DNA from: Tillus elongatus
Lineage: Eukaryota; Arthropoda; Insecta; Coleoptera; Cleridae
Assembly: GCA_964006375.1 (NCBI GenBank)
Contig: OZ023267.1
Span: 81,634,182 to 81,698,181, forward strand
Direction of reading: 5' to 3'
Length of the DNA stretch: 64,000 nt
The notes under the pieces are model-generated. The model ran no database searches. It was not told the origin of the DNA and saw nothing but the letters and a program-made list of their open reading frames with translations. This document shows, one piece after another, positions 34,376 through 46,631 of this stretch (position 1 is the stretch's first letter; every line of letters starts with the position of its first letter). Both the position numbers and the translations under genes were made by a program.

Positions 34376-34811
34376 CTGTCCAGGAGGTCATCAGCATGCA
34401 AATTAACGAATTTTTCATGTGGTTTGCGCATCCAGTGGGGGGAGGGGGTTTCTAAGCATGTTTCTGAAAAGTTTTTTCTAAAAGTCTTGACGCAGCAAGT
34501 GCATTAAGGTAGCGAATTTTGATAGAAATAATCTGGCACAAAACATATTTTTTTAACTTTTTGCTTGTAACATAGAAATAAATAAAAATGTTAGTTTATA
34601 GTCTACTCCTTATCTCACAAACCTACCTACCAAATTTGGTTACCATAGCTGTTTTATTTTTAGAGAATATTTTTTTTTCGATAGAAAACAAAATTTTTCC
34701 GGAATACCGGTTCCGATTTTCCTGGCTAACGAACTTATCCAAGTCACTTACAAAAGGAAGGCACATGCCAAACTTTATCGAAATTGGCGTATTATTTTTT
34801 GGCTTATCGCT

Positions 34812-34814
<3 letters not shown>

Positions 34815-34891
<77 letters not shown>
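34815..34891. repeat. (TA)n tract 12, in the R1 right arm
   Basis: At the conserved R1 position. The left arm has only TTTTTATATGTGTATGTG there (33558), so the tract grew in one arm only. Confidence 0.95.
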
Positions 34892-34895
<4 letters not shown>

Positions 34896-35146
34896 TATAA
34901 AATTGAAACTGACCCCGGATATGGGTTCTAGGAGTCCTAGTTCGCGCTTATTTAATTTTTTTATAAAACTCAAAAGTCGGAATCTCCCCAATAGTGGATT
35001 TTTTCGAAGAAAATTCACTAAAAAGCGTTCGGCTGGTTCTCTGCAAATTTAAGCAATAAACACTTAAATGTAACAATATTACGTTTTTTACATTTTCTGT
35101 AGATGCTGTTGGACCTATTTTTAGATGTATTTGATACAGGCAAATA

Positions 35147-36005
35147 ATTTTCTGTGTAATTTAAGTATTTAAAACTAGTTGTGTTAACTATTTCTTTTAA
35201 CAACGTTGTAAAAATCACGAGTTAAAAGTTGGGTTAAGTAAATTTGACGTTGACAGCACAGAGGACATAAATGACGAATGCATTTCTGTGTGTTGTACAA
35301 TAGACAGAAAATGTCTATGGTCAGGAATATGAAAACAATTTGACAATAGAAGCTTGAACCTTCAAATTAATGAGGATTCAAAAATAATTGAATCCGGTCT
35401 CTTCATTTTGGTGGATTAGATAACAAGGACGCCATTGGGGTTTGTTCTAAAGAAATTATGAAAATATTTAGTAAAATTTGACAAATAATTTCAGAAAGGT
35501 GTGTTAAACTATAAAGTTAGTTATGAAGTATCTATTGAGTGAGCAGTTAAGCTTAAAAAAGTGATACAGGATTCTTATAAGAAGAAATATAAAATCAAAT
35601 AGACGCCAGAGACGCGTCATTGTTGTTGACCATTCACAATAATTAATTTGGAAAGTGAGCTAACTGTTTTGTGTACTAAACCAAGCCAGAAAAGGAAGAA
35701 AATATAAGTAAGAAGGTTTTTCAGTGAAATTTAATAGTTGTAAGGTGAGAATCATAAGAAAGTTTATAAGAAAGTTTATAGCAGATGGTATCCATGGCAA
35801 CCACGCATTTTCAGCGACGAGAGTCTGTCGCTAAGGAATCTTTAGATGTTCCATTCTCTAAAATTTCAAGGAACCCGACACCTGGCAACAGCTGAACGAG
35901 AAAGTAAGTGACAGGTATCAAAATTGCTCTACTAAAAAGCCTTTTGGATATGAATGGAACTGTGTAAATTTCTGAAATATTTGTATGTGAAAATTTCCAG
36001 CATTG

Positions 36006-36075
<70 letters not shown>

Positions 36076-36312
36076 TATTTATTATTAAATAAAAATTTGT
36101 TTTGCTGTAAAAAATCACAAGTTTGGAATTGCGCAACCTAAATTTTGGTCAGGTCAGGTCAGGTCATGTGATTTTGACCAATATACATAAATTAACATCA
36201 CATAAATACAATTAATTAAATATAGTTAATGGCTTAGACAAAATACAATTAAATTTAAACCCTCTGTATTATAAAAGGTTTAAAAATTAAACAAAATTTA
36301 AACCTATATCGA

Positions 36313-36316
<4 letters not shown>
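35147..36316 (+). repeat. Repeat X, right copy (3' LTR of gypsy-2)
   Basis: Uninterrupted counterpart of 7165-7806 plus 19275-20167. At about 35793-35800 it shows the site (TATCCATGGCAACC) into which gypsy-1 inserted in the other copy. It lacks about 385 bases found at 19640-20025 and carries four GGTCA repeats at 36147-36166 at that place. It ends TATCGATTTAA. Confidence 0.85.
36008..36073. repeat. (TA)n tract 13, in the right X copy
   Basis: Orthologous within the LTR pair to tract 6 (19485-19569), but shorter. Confidence 0.95.

Positions 36317-36402
<86 letters not shown>
36317..36402. repeat. (TA)n tract 14 at the end of gypsy-2
   Basis: Starts exactly where repeat X ends and separates it from the Penelope-like element. 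Confidence 0.95.
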
Positions 36403-36404
<2 letters not shown>

Positions 36405-36486
36405 TTTGTAATGGTGCACTACACTGTAATCGCTTTTAAATATACACTTTATTTGTTTGCTGTACATTTTATGAATTTTTATTGCT

Positions 36487-37054
36487 TTACGTGGACTGCA
36501 GTTTCAAACCGTCCCGGTTCATCATCAGCACGCTACTGACTGTGATCGCTCCTGTGTGGCCTACGTCTGATATTTGCGTGGCGCCTGCGCGCTGAGCTTT
36601 TATTGGTCGGTTTACTGTTCTCTGATTGGTTGTGCGTTTGGACTCTGTCATGTGTATCGGTCTCCTGTCTTGGTCACGGTGGTTTGATAATTTGTCTATT
36701 TGTATGGCCTTTATTAAGTTTTGTTTAAATATTTGTACTTGGATTTGTTCTGGCATTAACTGTTTCTTACTGTTTGTTTGTTGAATGTAGTTTTGTTCCC
36801 AGATTTCCATTTTTTTTGTGGTCTTTAATATGTTTCATTGGTTGTAATTGGGTGATATCTGGTTGTTTGGTGTTTTGTGTTGTGAATGTGTGTAGCTACG
36901 TTTGATTTGTAGCTAGGTATGTGAATTTTATCTAATGCTCTTACATGTTCCTTGAATCGTGTTTCTATTGATTTTTTTATCATTCCTATATATTTTTTAT
37001 TGCATGTGTTACATCTATTTGATATATTCCGTTTAGCGGGTTGTATTCTTGTTT
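36487..37054 (-). pseudogene. Penelope-like GIY-YIG endonuclease and C-terminal tail
   Basis: Nicks DNA for retrotransposition. GIYQI is visible at about 37020-37034, then after a frameshift CNTCNKKYIGMIKKSIETRF (Cys pair plus YIG and the catalytic Arg) and KEHVRALDKIHIPSYKSN with VATHIHNT. A stop follows at about 36835; the tail at 36487-36810 is Gln-, Thr- and Arg-rich and ends MMNRDGLKLQST. Confidence 0.75.
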
Positions 37055-37757
37055 TTAATTTATTTTGTTTATTTTGTTATTGGTTTTGTAGCTCATTTTA
37101 AAGTCATATTGTTTGAGCGTTTGTGTTATTTTTTTGATGTGGTGGTTATAAGTGAATGTTGTGTATTTTGTGTTTGTTTCTGGTGTTTTGTTTTCGGTTT
37201 TGTTGATTTGTTTGTTTTTGATTTGTTTTACTAGCTTTTCTATTGTTTTCTTGTTGTATCCAGTTATCTGTGCTATTTGTATTATGATGCTGTACTCATT
37301 TTCTCGTTCGTCATTATGGAGTGGTACATTTTGCATTATGCTTATTAAGTATCTGTATGCGGCCCTTTTGTGTGTATGTGGGTGTATTGAGTGTTTAGGT
37401 ATAGTGATGTCTGTTTGTGTAGGTTTGATGATATTGTCTATGTTGGTTTTGTCATTGTCGTATATTATTAATATATCATCGACGTATCTTATCCTCTTGA
37501 TGTTTGGGTCTGTTTCTTTTATGATTTGGTTGATTTTATCTTCTAACTGCTGTATGTATATTTCTGCCATGATGCTTCATATTGGAGATCCCATTGGTAG
37601 TCCGTCTTCTTGAATGTAGTATTCTCCGTTGAACTCAAAGTAATTTTGTTTTAATATGATGTTTAATATTTCGTTGACTTGTTTTTTGTTGTTATTTTGA
37701 ATTTTATTTTCGATTATATTTGTGGTTTCGTTAATGTCGAATGAGGCGGGTCTTGTA
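37055..37757 (-). pseudogene. Penelope-like reverse transcriptase, C-terminal half
   Basis: Minus-strand coding: ETTNIIENKIQNNNKKQVNE, NYFEFNGEYYIQEDGLPMGS and then a TGA in place of the Ser codon before SIMAEIYIQ. The catalytic motif is RIRYVDDILIIYDND with both Asp residues kept. After the thumb (KHSIHPHTHKRAAYRYL) a linker rich in Lys, Asn and Thr leads to the endonuclease. The palm start and N-terminal parts are missing because of the Polinton. Confidence 0.85.
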
Positions 37758-37799
37758 AGTAGAGAGATAATCTCTGTTCTGGAACGAGCGGCGGAGTCA

Positions 37800-38085
37800 A
37801 GGTTAAGGCCGGAGACATTTTCAAGGCCAAGGTCAGATTATTTTCCCAAGGTCAGTGCCAGATGCATTCTTCAAGGTCAAGGACAAATGTAGTTTTCCAA
37901 TGTCAAGGCCAAAAAATATTTTTCCAAGGTCAAGGCTAGCGATATTTCTTCAAGATCAAGGCCAGAGGCAGTCTTCAAGGTCATGGTCAGATGTATTTTT
38001 CAAGGTCAAGGTCCGAGATATTTTCCCCAGGTTAAGGTTAGCGATACTTTTTCAAGGTCAGGGTCAGCCACATCGGCAAAATTTA
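37800..38085 (+). repeat. Subterminal repeats of Polinton copy B
   Basis: About eight imperfect units of roughly 30-37 bases with the core TTCAAGGTCAAGGCCAGA. Exact TCAAGGTCA occurs at 37871, 37975, 38000 and 38052. Confidence 0.85.
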
Positions 38086-38203
38086 CCCTTGAAATTTGTT
38101 TTATATATGTACAGGAGATATCTCAGGGAATTAATATCATTAGAACCCTCTATATACGAGTTCGAGTTTTTTTTATAATTCAGTGTAAAGTAGTAGGAAT
38201 ACA

Positions 38204-38968
38204 ATGACTGATCACAACTTTTTGATTAACTGGGACAGTTTACGCAACACTTCAAATATTCTCCAGCGGTATATGTTAAATTATGAAGGGAGTGTTTTGC
38301 AAAATCTCCATATTCAAGCTGTGACATTAATGGAGGCACACCTTAGGGCTGTCGATGTGGGTGCAGAAAAATGCCAAAAATTTTATTTTATTGGGGATTC
38401 TTGTATGGGTTCCATTGTTTGCGGAGATTGCCCGGTAGGAGCTAGGTATGCAGTGTTTACTTTGCGTGACAAGTGTCGTAAAATATCATGTGCATAGTAG
38501 GTATATATCCCATTGCACACATTGTAACAGGCGAATAAAATATAAATCTGCAGAACAGTGTAGGCAGCCGGCCGAAGTGACCTTTGTGTGTAGTTGTTTA
38601 AGAATGAGTCCAGCTGGGTGTATTGAAAACAGTGAGTAGTGTCAGTAGTTAAGAAGCCACAGTCAACGTCGGTGCAGTATAAACAATTTAATATGATGGG
38701 AAATGTGAACAGTAAATGTCAGTGTGAAAAAATGGATAGTGATGGGCTAGAAGAGAAGTTTAGAATAATTGTCTGTAAAATAAGAAACATAGCTGGTGAT
38801 GAAAAATTTGAGTCTGAAGGAGATAACTTGACCAATTCATATTTGAATGAATTGTGTAACATATATTGAAGTGGTAACTGTACAAAACAGTTTTTTGTTT
38901 TATCATACAAAGTTTATGTGCAAAATGGAGAAATTTAACACATAGTTACGCATTATGTTCCATTTTAA
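38204..38968 (+). pseudogene. Cys-rich gene inside the Polinton terminal repeat, copy B
   Basis: Starts MTDHNFLINWDSLRNTS. Aligned with copy A over about 240 residues: LMEAHLRAVDVG, KFYFIGDSCMGSIVCGDC, then after a 2-base loss at about 38472 KYHVHSRYISHCTHCNRR, and a second half with NVNSKCQCEKMDSDGLEEKF and GDNLTNSYLNELCNIY. The Cys/His spacing could bind zinc. It ends with a TAA at 38966-38968. Role unknown; being in the terminal repeat it would exist twice per element. No homologue recognised. Confidence 0.6.
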
Positions 38969-39035
38969 ATTTGTAGAATAAAAAATATGTAATTAGACAT
39001 TGTATTCCTATACATCGCTTTAAATAAATTAAAAA

Positions 39036-39589
39036 ATATATTCATTGATTGTTGTTGCCCTTACTTGGTGAAACTTGTCCATACTACATACAGACTTGGA
39101 GACTACTTCTCTGGCTCTACTGTTGGTTTTTGTAGGTGAAGGACGTAGCCAGCGCGTGAGCTAACTGGAGCAAGTGGCCCTTCGAATTCCGGAAGTTCTA
39201 GGATGTTCTTCAATGCTTCTGTGACTATAGTTTCGCTGCTTGACAGCATTTTCAGACAGATTGAAATTGTATTAGTACGAAATAATGACAACTACAAATA
39301 AATATCTGTTGCTATGTTATGATATGATGTTTTGATAAAAAAAATTATCAAATTGAAAATAAAAATGAAATAAAGATGACAGATGAGGTTTTCAAAATGT
39401 CTATGTGATGTATGTCAATATTTAACATAAAAATAGAACTAGCCTATGATAACAGTTACAACAATACAATAACTAAACAATAACAGTATAAAAGTAGTCT
39501 CTATATAACGAAAATATCGACATACATCAGCTCATTATCTTATTAGAACTTTTTTGAAAGAATAATTAAATTTATTTTCTGTGACTTAT
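39036..39589 (-). other. Polinton region between terminal repeat and polymerase, with a 62-aa frame
   Basis: A minus-strand frame at 39103-39291 ends LELPEFEGPLAPVSSRAGYV plus a short tail; it is protein-like but unrecognised. The rest is AT-rich. Confidence 0.35.
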
Positions 39590-39875
39590 TTAATTAGAAA
39601 GAAGAATATCAACGAAAGGGGAATTTATTAAGTCAGTTTGCTCGTTTAAAACAAGGTAGCTATTGTCGTGTGTGTGCTTTTTGACTACCAAAGCTTCAAA
39701 AAAGTCTAGTTTACGCTTGTCATTATAAAAATGTTGTGGTTGAATGCAGTTATTTACTGTAGGTCTATGTTCGGTATCAATAATATGTTTTGCAAATGTA
39801 GATTTGTCAGGGTGGTTATTTCTAAATGCAGAAATATGTTCTACAAATTTTAACACCCGATACAAAGAACATATT
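39590..39875 (-). other. GIY-YIG/Penelope-like C-terminal segment in frame with polymerase B
   Basis: Residues about 132-224 of the uninterrupted 224-codon frame read VEHISAFRNNHPDKSTFAKH, then KLDFFEALVVKKHTHDNSYL and NEQTDLINSPF. This is how Penelope-type GIY-YIG endonucleases end. The polymerase part stops at ISKKAKG. The GIY and YIG strands themselves are missing. Confidence 0.7.
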
Positions 39876-42800
39876 TCTTTTCCTTTTGCCTTCTTTGAAA
39901 TTGTCTCTGGAGTGTTTATGCAATATGCTTTTGCAGAAGTACCGTAATAGGATTCTAACACTTTCTCACCATATTCATCCTTTATTTTTCCTATAGTCGA
40001 TAAGTTCTTTGGAATGTTGTGAATATTCTTTAGCTTATAATTGGAAGTATTATATTTATCAATGTGCTGTTTCATATCTTCATAAAAATTTTCAGTTTTA
40101 ACATAAATTATTAAAAAATCCATATATGTGTATGAAAGAGATATATTATCACCATATAGTGGTAATAAAAATCCAAAAAAATCATAAAGTATAGTTTTTG
40201 ATATATCTAGTATTGAAAATCCAACATAAATAGGTTTGTTATATTCAATATATGTTTTTTGCATTTGGATGGCTACTAAATTGTCACAAAATATTCTTGA
40301 TTCTTTAAAATGGGGTCTGCTTATATAATTTCCAGCACCATTTCTTTTAACATTTTTTTATTCAAACTGTATTGCAAGCTTTATATTTACACGGTTTTCA
40401 ACATTTTCCATTGTTTTTCCAATATACAATTTATTTTCAATTTAAAACTACGACGCTCAAAGTCATCCTTGGCAGAATTTCGCAACTTTGTATTCAACTC
40501 TATGTATGGTTTATGCCATGCCGATTGATAAAATTGTATACCTCTGTGATTTTTTATTAATTTAAGACGATACTTTGGACATTGGTTTAAATTTCTATAG
40601 TGTAAAATATACTTTTCTTTATTTTGCAAATTTGGAATTAATTTTCGACTTTTGCTACCATGTGGCTTATAATTTTCCGGGCAAAGCGGTAGGTCATTAT
40701 GATAGTCGTGTAAATATGTAGGATATTCAAGATCAACTTCCAAAACATAACCCGTCTCAGCATCGTCTGGAATATTTGAAACAGTATTATGTAAAGATTT
40801 AATTTCCTCTTGCGAGATCCAATGAAAATTCCTCGTGGGAACTTTCTGGTTCATCACGAAGCCATACATGGATGTAATATCTAAGTTCATTATCAACGAG
40901 TTTTGCCTTGAGGGATCATAATTTGGAAGAAATTTATTGTTGGCGATAGCTTTTCGTCGAATGCAAGTACTCACACCACCTCAAATACCCTTTTTTTAAA
41001 CGGCAGCATATCAATATCAGTTAATAGCTCTAATTCAACTTTTGTGTATCGTAACATTGCATCTCAACTTAAGCCTGGAGCTGTGTAGTAGTGGGCCGGG
41101 TCAAGTTTGTAAGTTATGAGACATAAGTCCCTATAGTTTTCAAAAACATCGGCAAGCAATAGAACATCACATATTAAGTAGAAGTCAGAATAGTCTGCTA
41201 AAGTTTTACGATCTAAAATATGCCATGCATTGCAAGCCCTATCATAATCTTCTTAATATGCTTCTTCATTTCGAAGTTCATCATAAAACTTATCTTTACT
41301 TGGTAAACTGGAAGTTTTTTCGCAAAGGAAATGTATTTTTCAAATGTTTGAGGTATTACAGTCACTTATTCTTGATTGAGAGCAAGTTGCTTCACAAAAA
41401 GATGTGCATCATAATTTTTCAAGTTATGAAAAAAAATTCGTATTTGCAAAGGGGTTTTAAAATTAAGGTTGCAGGCGTTGTGTGCCGCACCTCTAAAATT
41501 TCCCGTTAAATGACAGTGATCTCTTACCTTCACATCTGAATCTGTAAATGGCATTTCACAAATAAAGCAAAGGGTTGCTTCATTGAAATTTTTTGTTCTT
41601 GGCACGTTAAAGGTTTCATTTTAATTATCGGTTTTAAATACTTATAATAAATATCTCTTAAATCACTTTTTAATCGTGAAGCAAAAACCTCTGGGGCATA
41701 GTTATTTCGGTACAAAACTAATTTTGATAATTTATCATTAAATGAACATTTTATGTAATAGGCGAGAGAACAAGGTATATGCTTATATTTTTTTATAGTA
41801 AAACTTTCTTTGTTATTGTCATCGGTATTATCTTCTACAGGTTCTAAGATGCTTTCAAAGTCTGCATAAACAGGAAAAAGGTAATCTCAGCTGCTTTAGG
41901 AAATTTTCAAATTTTAAAACGTTATCTAAAACCGTATTACCTAACTTATCAATCCTTGTATTTAACTGTGGAATTTTTGCAGTCACTTAATTGCAATCAT
42001 TTTGAGCATGTCGAAGTAGCTTTTGTTCACAATCAAAATATTGTAAACAACCATCGCAAAAATTCTTCGATCGTGTGTTTTTTGATATCTGGGAAGAAAC
42101 GAGTCTAGAAAAATTATTTATAAGACAGTAGTGATAATTTCCCTCACAATCATCAAGTAGCAATAGGTTTATGTGGGTGGATTTCTTTTTCTGTGTAATG
42201 TAGAGGGCCAGTAACTTGAGATTCATAGACATTATTTTAAAAAAAGTTCTTTATGCCGTAAACGTTAATAGATATATTTTTTTTAAATTCAGGTATTGAT
42301 TTTAATGCAACAGGAAATGATAAATTAGTAAAATCGATACAGGTATCGTTAAAATTTGGATAGGAGCTTAGTGAAGAAACTGAGCCAGTTGGTTTGTAAA
42401 TAGCAGCTAATATCGACCAAGCAAAACAATATACATCATTATTTTTAATATTAATTATAGATTTTTTTAATGCTCATTTTACGTGGTAATAGCAAGTATG
42501 AAGCAGCTCTTAAAGGATTATACTTAATAATATTTATTTCCAAATATAAAAATTTTCCAGCGCCCAGCCTGAATCTCTCTGTGAAGCACGTTGGTCTAGT
42601 CTAATTACAAAATCATTAAACAAATTTTCTAAATCAGATGAAGATGTTACTACTTCATTAGATGTGTTATGAGATTTAATTTCCCTTATATTACGAGAGG
42701 GTAAAATATATAATCCAAATAATTCAAAATTACATTTAAATGCTGTTAATTTATGAAGTTCATTTTTAAGCGTATAAATAGACTTATCTTTAACACTATT

Positions 42801-43430
42801 CATATAATCAATTATATTTAGTGCTACATAGTCAGAAGAAACTTGATAACTATTCCCTCTTTAAATGTGCTCCTACACACAAGAACACCATCTACTAAAG
42901 GTTTCCAAAATCGAGCTTTATGCTTGGTGCTCCTGATATGTCCAGCATACATGTTGGCAGGAACTTCACAGTCGCATGCACTGCAGCGTATAGTTGCAGC
43001 TCGTTGATTTGTTGCCGGTGGTCCGGGTCTAGCAATGTCTGTCGCCATGTCGACGGCTGTACGACGACGCTTTGCTGGCACTGTGGGTGAAACTGCGACA
43101 TTGCTGAATCCACTTGGTCCAGCAATGCTTGAAATTGGCGCGGTGTCGATACCTGTGTGATGACGCTTCCTTGTCACAGCTGATTGATTTGCTATCGACT
43201 GTCCAGCGTTAGAACTATCTGTCAGTGATACTGCAACATTCCTGATTCCACTTGGTCCAGCAATGCTTGAAATTGTCGCCGTGTCGACGGTGTTGTGAGG
43301 GAGTTTTGTTAGTAGTTCACATTGCATGAGATATGTCGACTTGCTGACGCAATGTACAGTTCACATGTGTCGCTTAAGGTTATCTTTTCTTGTGGAGATT
43401 CTCTGGCAGGTCGTACATGTGAGACTCATG
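39590..43430 (-). pseudogene. Protein-primed DNA polymerase B of Polinton copy B, with GIY-YIG-like C-terminus
   Basis: Replicates the element. The N-terminus (ATG 43430) has a C2H2-type start, SLTCTTCQRISTRKDNLKRH, with a TGA soon after, and a second Cys/His segment (IRCSACDCEVPANMYAGHIR). The N-domain follows (FELFGLYILPSRNIREIKS, QRDSGWALEN), then an HNH-like CFICEMPF and RDHCHLTGNFRGAAH, exonuclease FFHNLKNYDAHLFVKQL, DVLLLADVFENYRDL, palm LDITSMYGFVMNQKVP and KPIYVGFSILDISKT. Motif C is YMDFLIIY, missing the TDS of YMDTDS, so a catalytic Asp is gone. From about 39875 the frame becomes GIY-YIG-like. Many stops and shifts. Confidence 0.85.
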
Positions 43431-43659
43431 TTGATAAAGTGATTCTGAGGTCAACAAAATCGCTCACTAAATACTTATTGTGATTATATCTTCGAGTTAG
43501 CAGAGCGGCACCACTTGGAGGTGTATAATCAATTCTAGCCATCTTGTTTTCTACAATAGAAATAACCTTTATTAGACAGGACCTTTATTATAAGCAAAAA
43601 AATTGCCTTTATTAAAAATTTTGAAGGAAATGTAAAAAGGGTGCACTTTCTTCCCATTT
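43431..43659. other. Short non-coding stretch between polymerase copies
   Basis: AT-rich, with three CCTTTATTA repeats at about 43565-43610. No gene. Confidence 0.5.
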
Positions 43660-44135
<476 letters not shown>

Positions 44136-44189
44136 CTTCATCTATCCCCCTCGTGCCCCTTCCCTCACATTTTTTTTAACTATCATGAC

Positions 44190-45560
44190 TTTAAGTGTTC
44201 CCGAAAAAAACCCGTTTCTTGGTTAACCTTATAAATTAATAGCAAATTGAGCTATTTCAATTTGAAGCATTTAATGAAAATTCGCTACCATAACGCACTT
44301 ACTGCGTCCCGAATTTGTTTTCTTACAAATATGCATAATATTTCGAAGGAAAATGCAAAAAAATACAATAACATAAGGCGTCTTCTATTATAAAAAAGAA
44401 AATTTGTATCACAACGACTTATGGGCCAGCGTGTGATTGTAGAGATAATTTTTTAAGATGTAGCTCAAATATTCCTACAATTAATGTATACATTTTTTTT
44501 TCATATCTTGTATAATAACTTCATTGTTTTTTTATTAAAATCCGACAAAAATTATATACCATTAAATGATAAACTTTATAAGTAAGACTACTGCCAAAGC
44601 ATCAGAGAAAGGGTCTACTTCAAATGAATTTTCTGGAAATATTTTTTACAAAAATGATTCCCTCGTGTCATTCCCCGCACATTTTTTAACTGTAATACAA
44701 AAGCTAGAAAAAATCTAATACATTTTTTGTTATATATTAAAATTATATTGTAAAAAAAGCCAGAAAAAATTTAAAATGATAATCAAAAAAGTCTGGACGC
44801 AGCAAGTGTGTGATGGTAGTGAATTTTCATAAAAATGTTTTTAATACTAAATATGTGTTTTTTAAGAAAGCAGGCATCAAATTTGGTTACCAGTATAACA
44901 TATATAGTAGAAACAGTGTGATATGTTTCATAAGAATAACTTTATTGTTTGAAAATGTACCAAAAAAATGGTTTCTTGGTTAACCTTATAAATTAATAGC
45001 AAATTGAGCTAATTAAATTTAAAGCATTTAATAAAACTTCGCTACTATAATATATACTTACTGTGTCCCGAATTTATTTCCTTACAAACATGCATAATAT
45101 TTCGAAGGAAAATGCAAAAAATACAATAACATAAGGCGTCTTCTATTATGAAAAAGAAAATTTGTATCACAACGACTTATGGGCCATCCTGTGATTGTCG
45201 AAATATTTTTTAAGATGTAGCTTAAATATTCCTACATCCAATGTATATGTATATATATTAAACTTTATTGATTTTTTTACGAAAATTCGACGAAAAATAT
45301 ATACCCTTAAATGGTAAACTTTATAGGTAAGACTACTGCCAAAGCATTAGAGAAAGGGTCTGTTTCAAATGAATATTCTGGAAATATTTTTTGCGAAAAT
45401 GATTCCTTCATGTCCCTCGCCGCACATTTTTTTAACTGTAATGCAAAAGCTAGAAAAAATCTAATACATTTTTTGTTATATATTTAAATTATATAGTAAA
45501 AAAAGCCAGCAAAAAATTTAAAAGAATGAATTTTTTTCATATCTTGTATAATAATGGATA
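44190..45560 (+). repeat. Repeat R1, copy d (two tandem units)
   Basis: Two direct units of about 750 bases. AATGATTCC(C/T)TC(G/A)TGTC occurs near 44653 and 45400, and the inverted-end unit is at 44791-45075. No coding sequence. Confidence 0.8.
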
Positions 45561-46290
45561 TATTAAATTTTTTTTCATGAAAATTCGACAAAGCATCGGA
45601 GAAAGGCTCTATAAATTAAAAAAATTAAAAAATACACACTTTTTCTCAAACGAAAATCAAAATACGTTAGAATAACACTTACCGCAATAATTAAATATGC
45701 GCACTTAAAAAATTTCACCACAGAAACACTGTTCGTTGCTACACTGAAAACTGTACTGCCGCTATACATTCACTCCTTCATATACATGTCTTTACATTTT
45801 CAAGGTTCTCTGGAGTGGTACGATACATATTTCCAAGGTTATCTTACCGGTAATAGATGTTCAACCAGCCAATGCGGCTTCATGGCTAATTAAATTCATT
45901 ATATACAAGTCTGTAGTTATAGAATAAAATTTTCTTCTAACACAACTTGCAAATATTTTATTAAAAAAAAATGCGTTTAATCATAAGATACACCTATTGT
46001 AAATATTCAGGTTTAATGATTCGGTGCTAATTACATATAATTTTTCACGTTTGCTGCGTTCAAATTTTTATATAATTGTAAGTGTATATTAAATTAGATT
46101 TATATCTTTATAATATATGTATGCGAATATAATTTTAAAAAAATTTCAATATAGTTATATAGGTATGAATGTGATTAATTATTCATGAATAACAAAACTT
46201 ACCTGAACTTTCAATGCGTTAACTAAACTAACTTTTAGATAAATTGCATACCATGTAGTCTTAATATGTATCCAATTTATGGAAGTGATT
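45561..46290. other. AT-rich stretch without a recognised gene
   Basis: Short frames only; a 64-codon minus frame at 45575-45769 starts inside R1-like sequence and looks accidental. Confidence 0.5.

Positions 46291-46631
<341 letters not shown>

Larger units (their letters stand above)
33312..35146. mobile_element. Foldback-like structure built from R1 arms and an inverted 129-bp array
   Basis: Outer arms are reverse complements: TTGCCTGTATCA at the left edge, TGATACAGGCAA at the right edge, and continued pairing through CAGAGAACC, CACTATTG and CCGGGGTCAGTTTCAATTT. The left arm is 33312-33715 and lacks about 75 bases present in the right arm (34612-35146). The centre holds three direct then two inverted copies of a unit of about 129 bases. 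It sits at the boundary of the right gypsy-2 LTR. Confidence 0.75.
36403..37757 (-). mobile_element. Penelope-like element, truncated
   Basis: Contains the end of a Penelope-type reverse transcriptase and a GIY-YIG endonuclease on the minus strand, plus a 3' region. The upstream part is cut exactly where Polinton copy B begins at 37758. The flank before the Polinton end is CTTGTA. Confidence 0.85.
37758..39035 (+). repeat. Polinton copy B left terminal inverted repeat
   Basis: Reverse-complement match to 17715-18808. It is longer than copy A, mainly because of extra subterminal repeats and an insertion of about 35 bases in the gene. Confidence 0.9.
37758..43500. mobile_element. Polinton/Maverick copy B, left half
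   Basis: Begins AGTAGAGAGATAATCTCTGT, has a 1.28-kb terminal repeat matching copy A, a small gene and the DNA polymerase gene on minus. Nothing of the integrase or capsid blocks is present; after the polymerase start at 43430 the sequence passes into a separate polymerase fragment. The right boundary is approximate. Confidence 0.9.

Noticed and set aside
37152..37613. A 153-codon Cys/Val/Leu-rich plus-strand frame
   Set aside because: Antisense of the Penelope-like reverse transcriptase; composition reflects AT-rich antisense codons.
37758..43500. Copies A and B as one Polinton split by an inversion
   Set aside because: The flanking six bases differ (TGTGTC versus CTTGTA) and the surroundings are unrelated elements; independent insertions are simpler.
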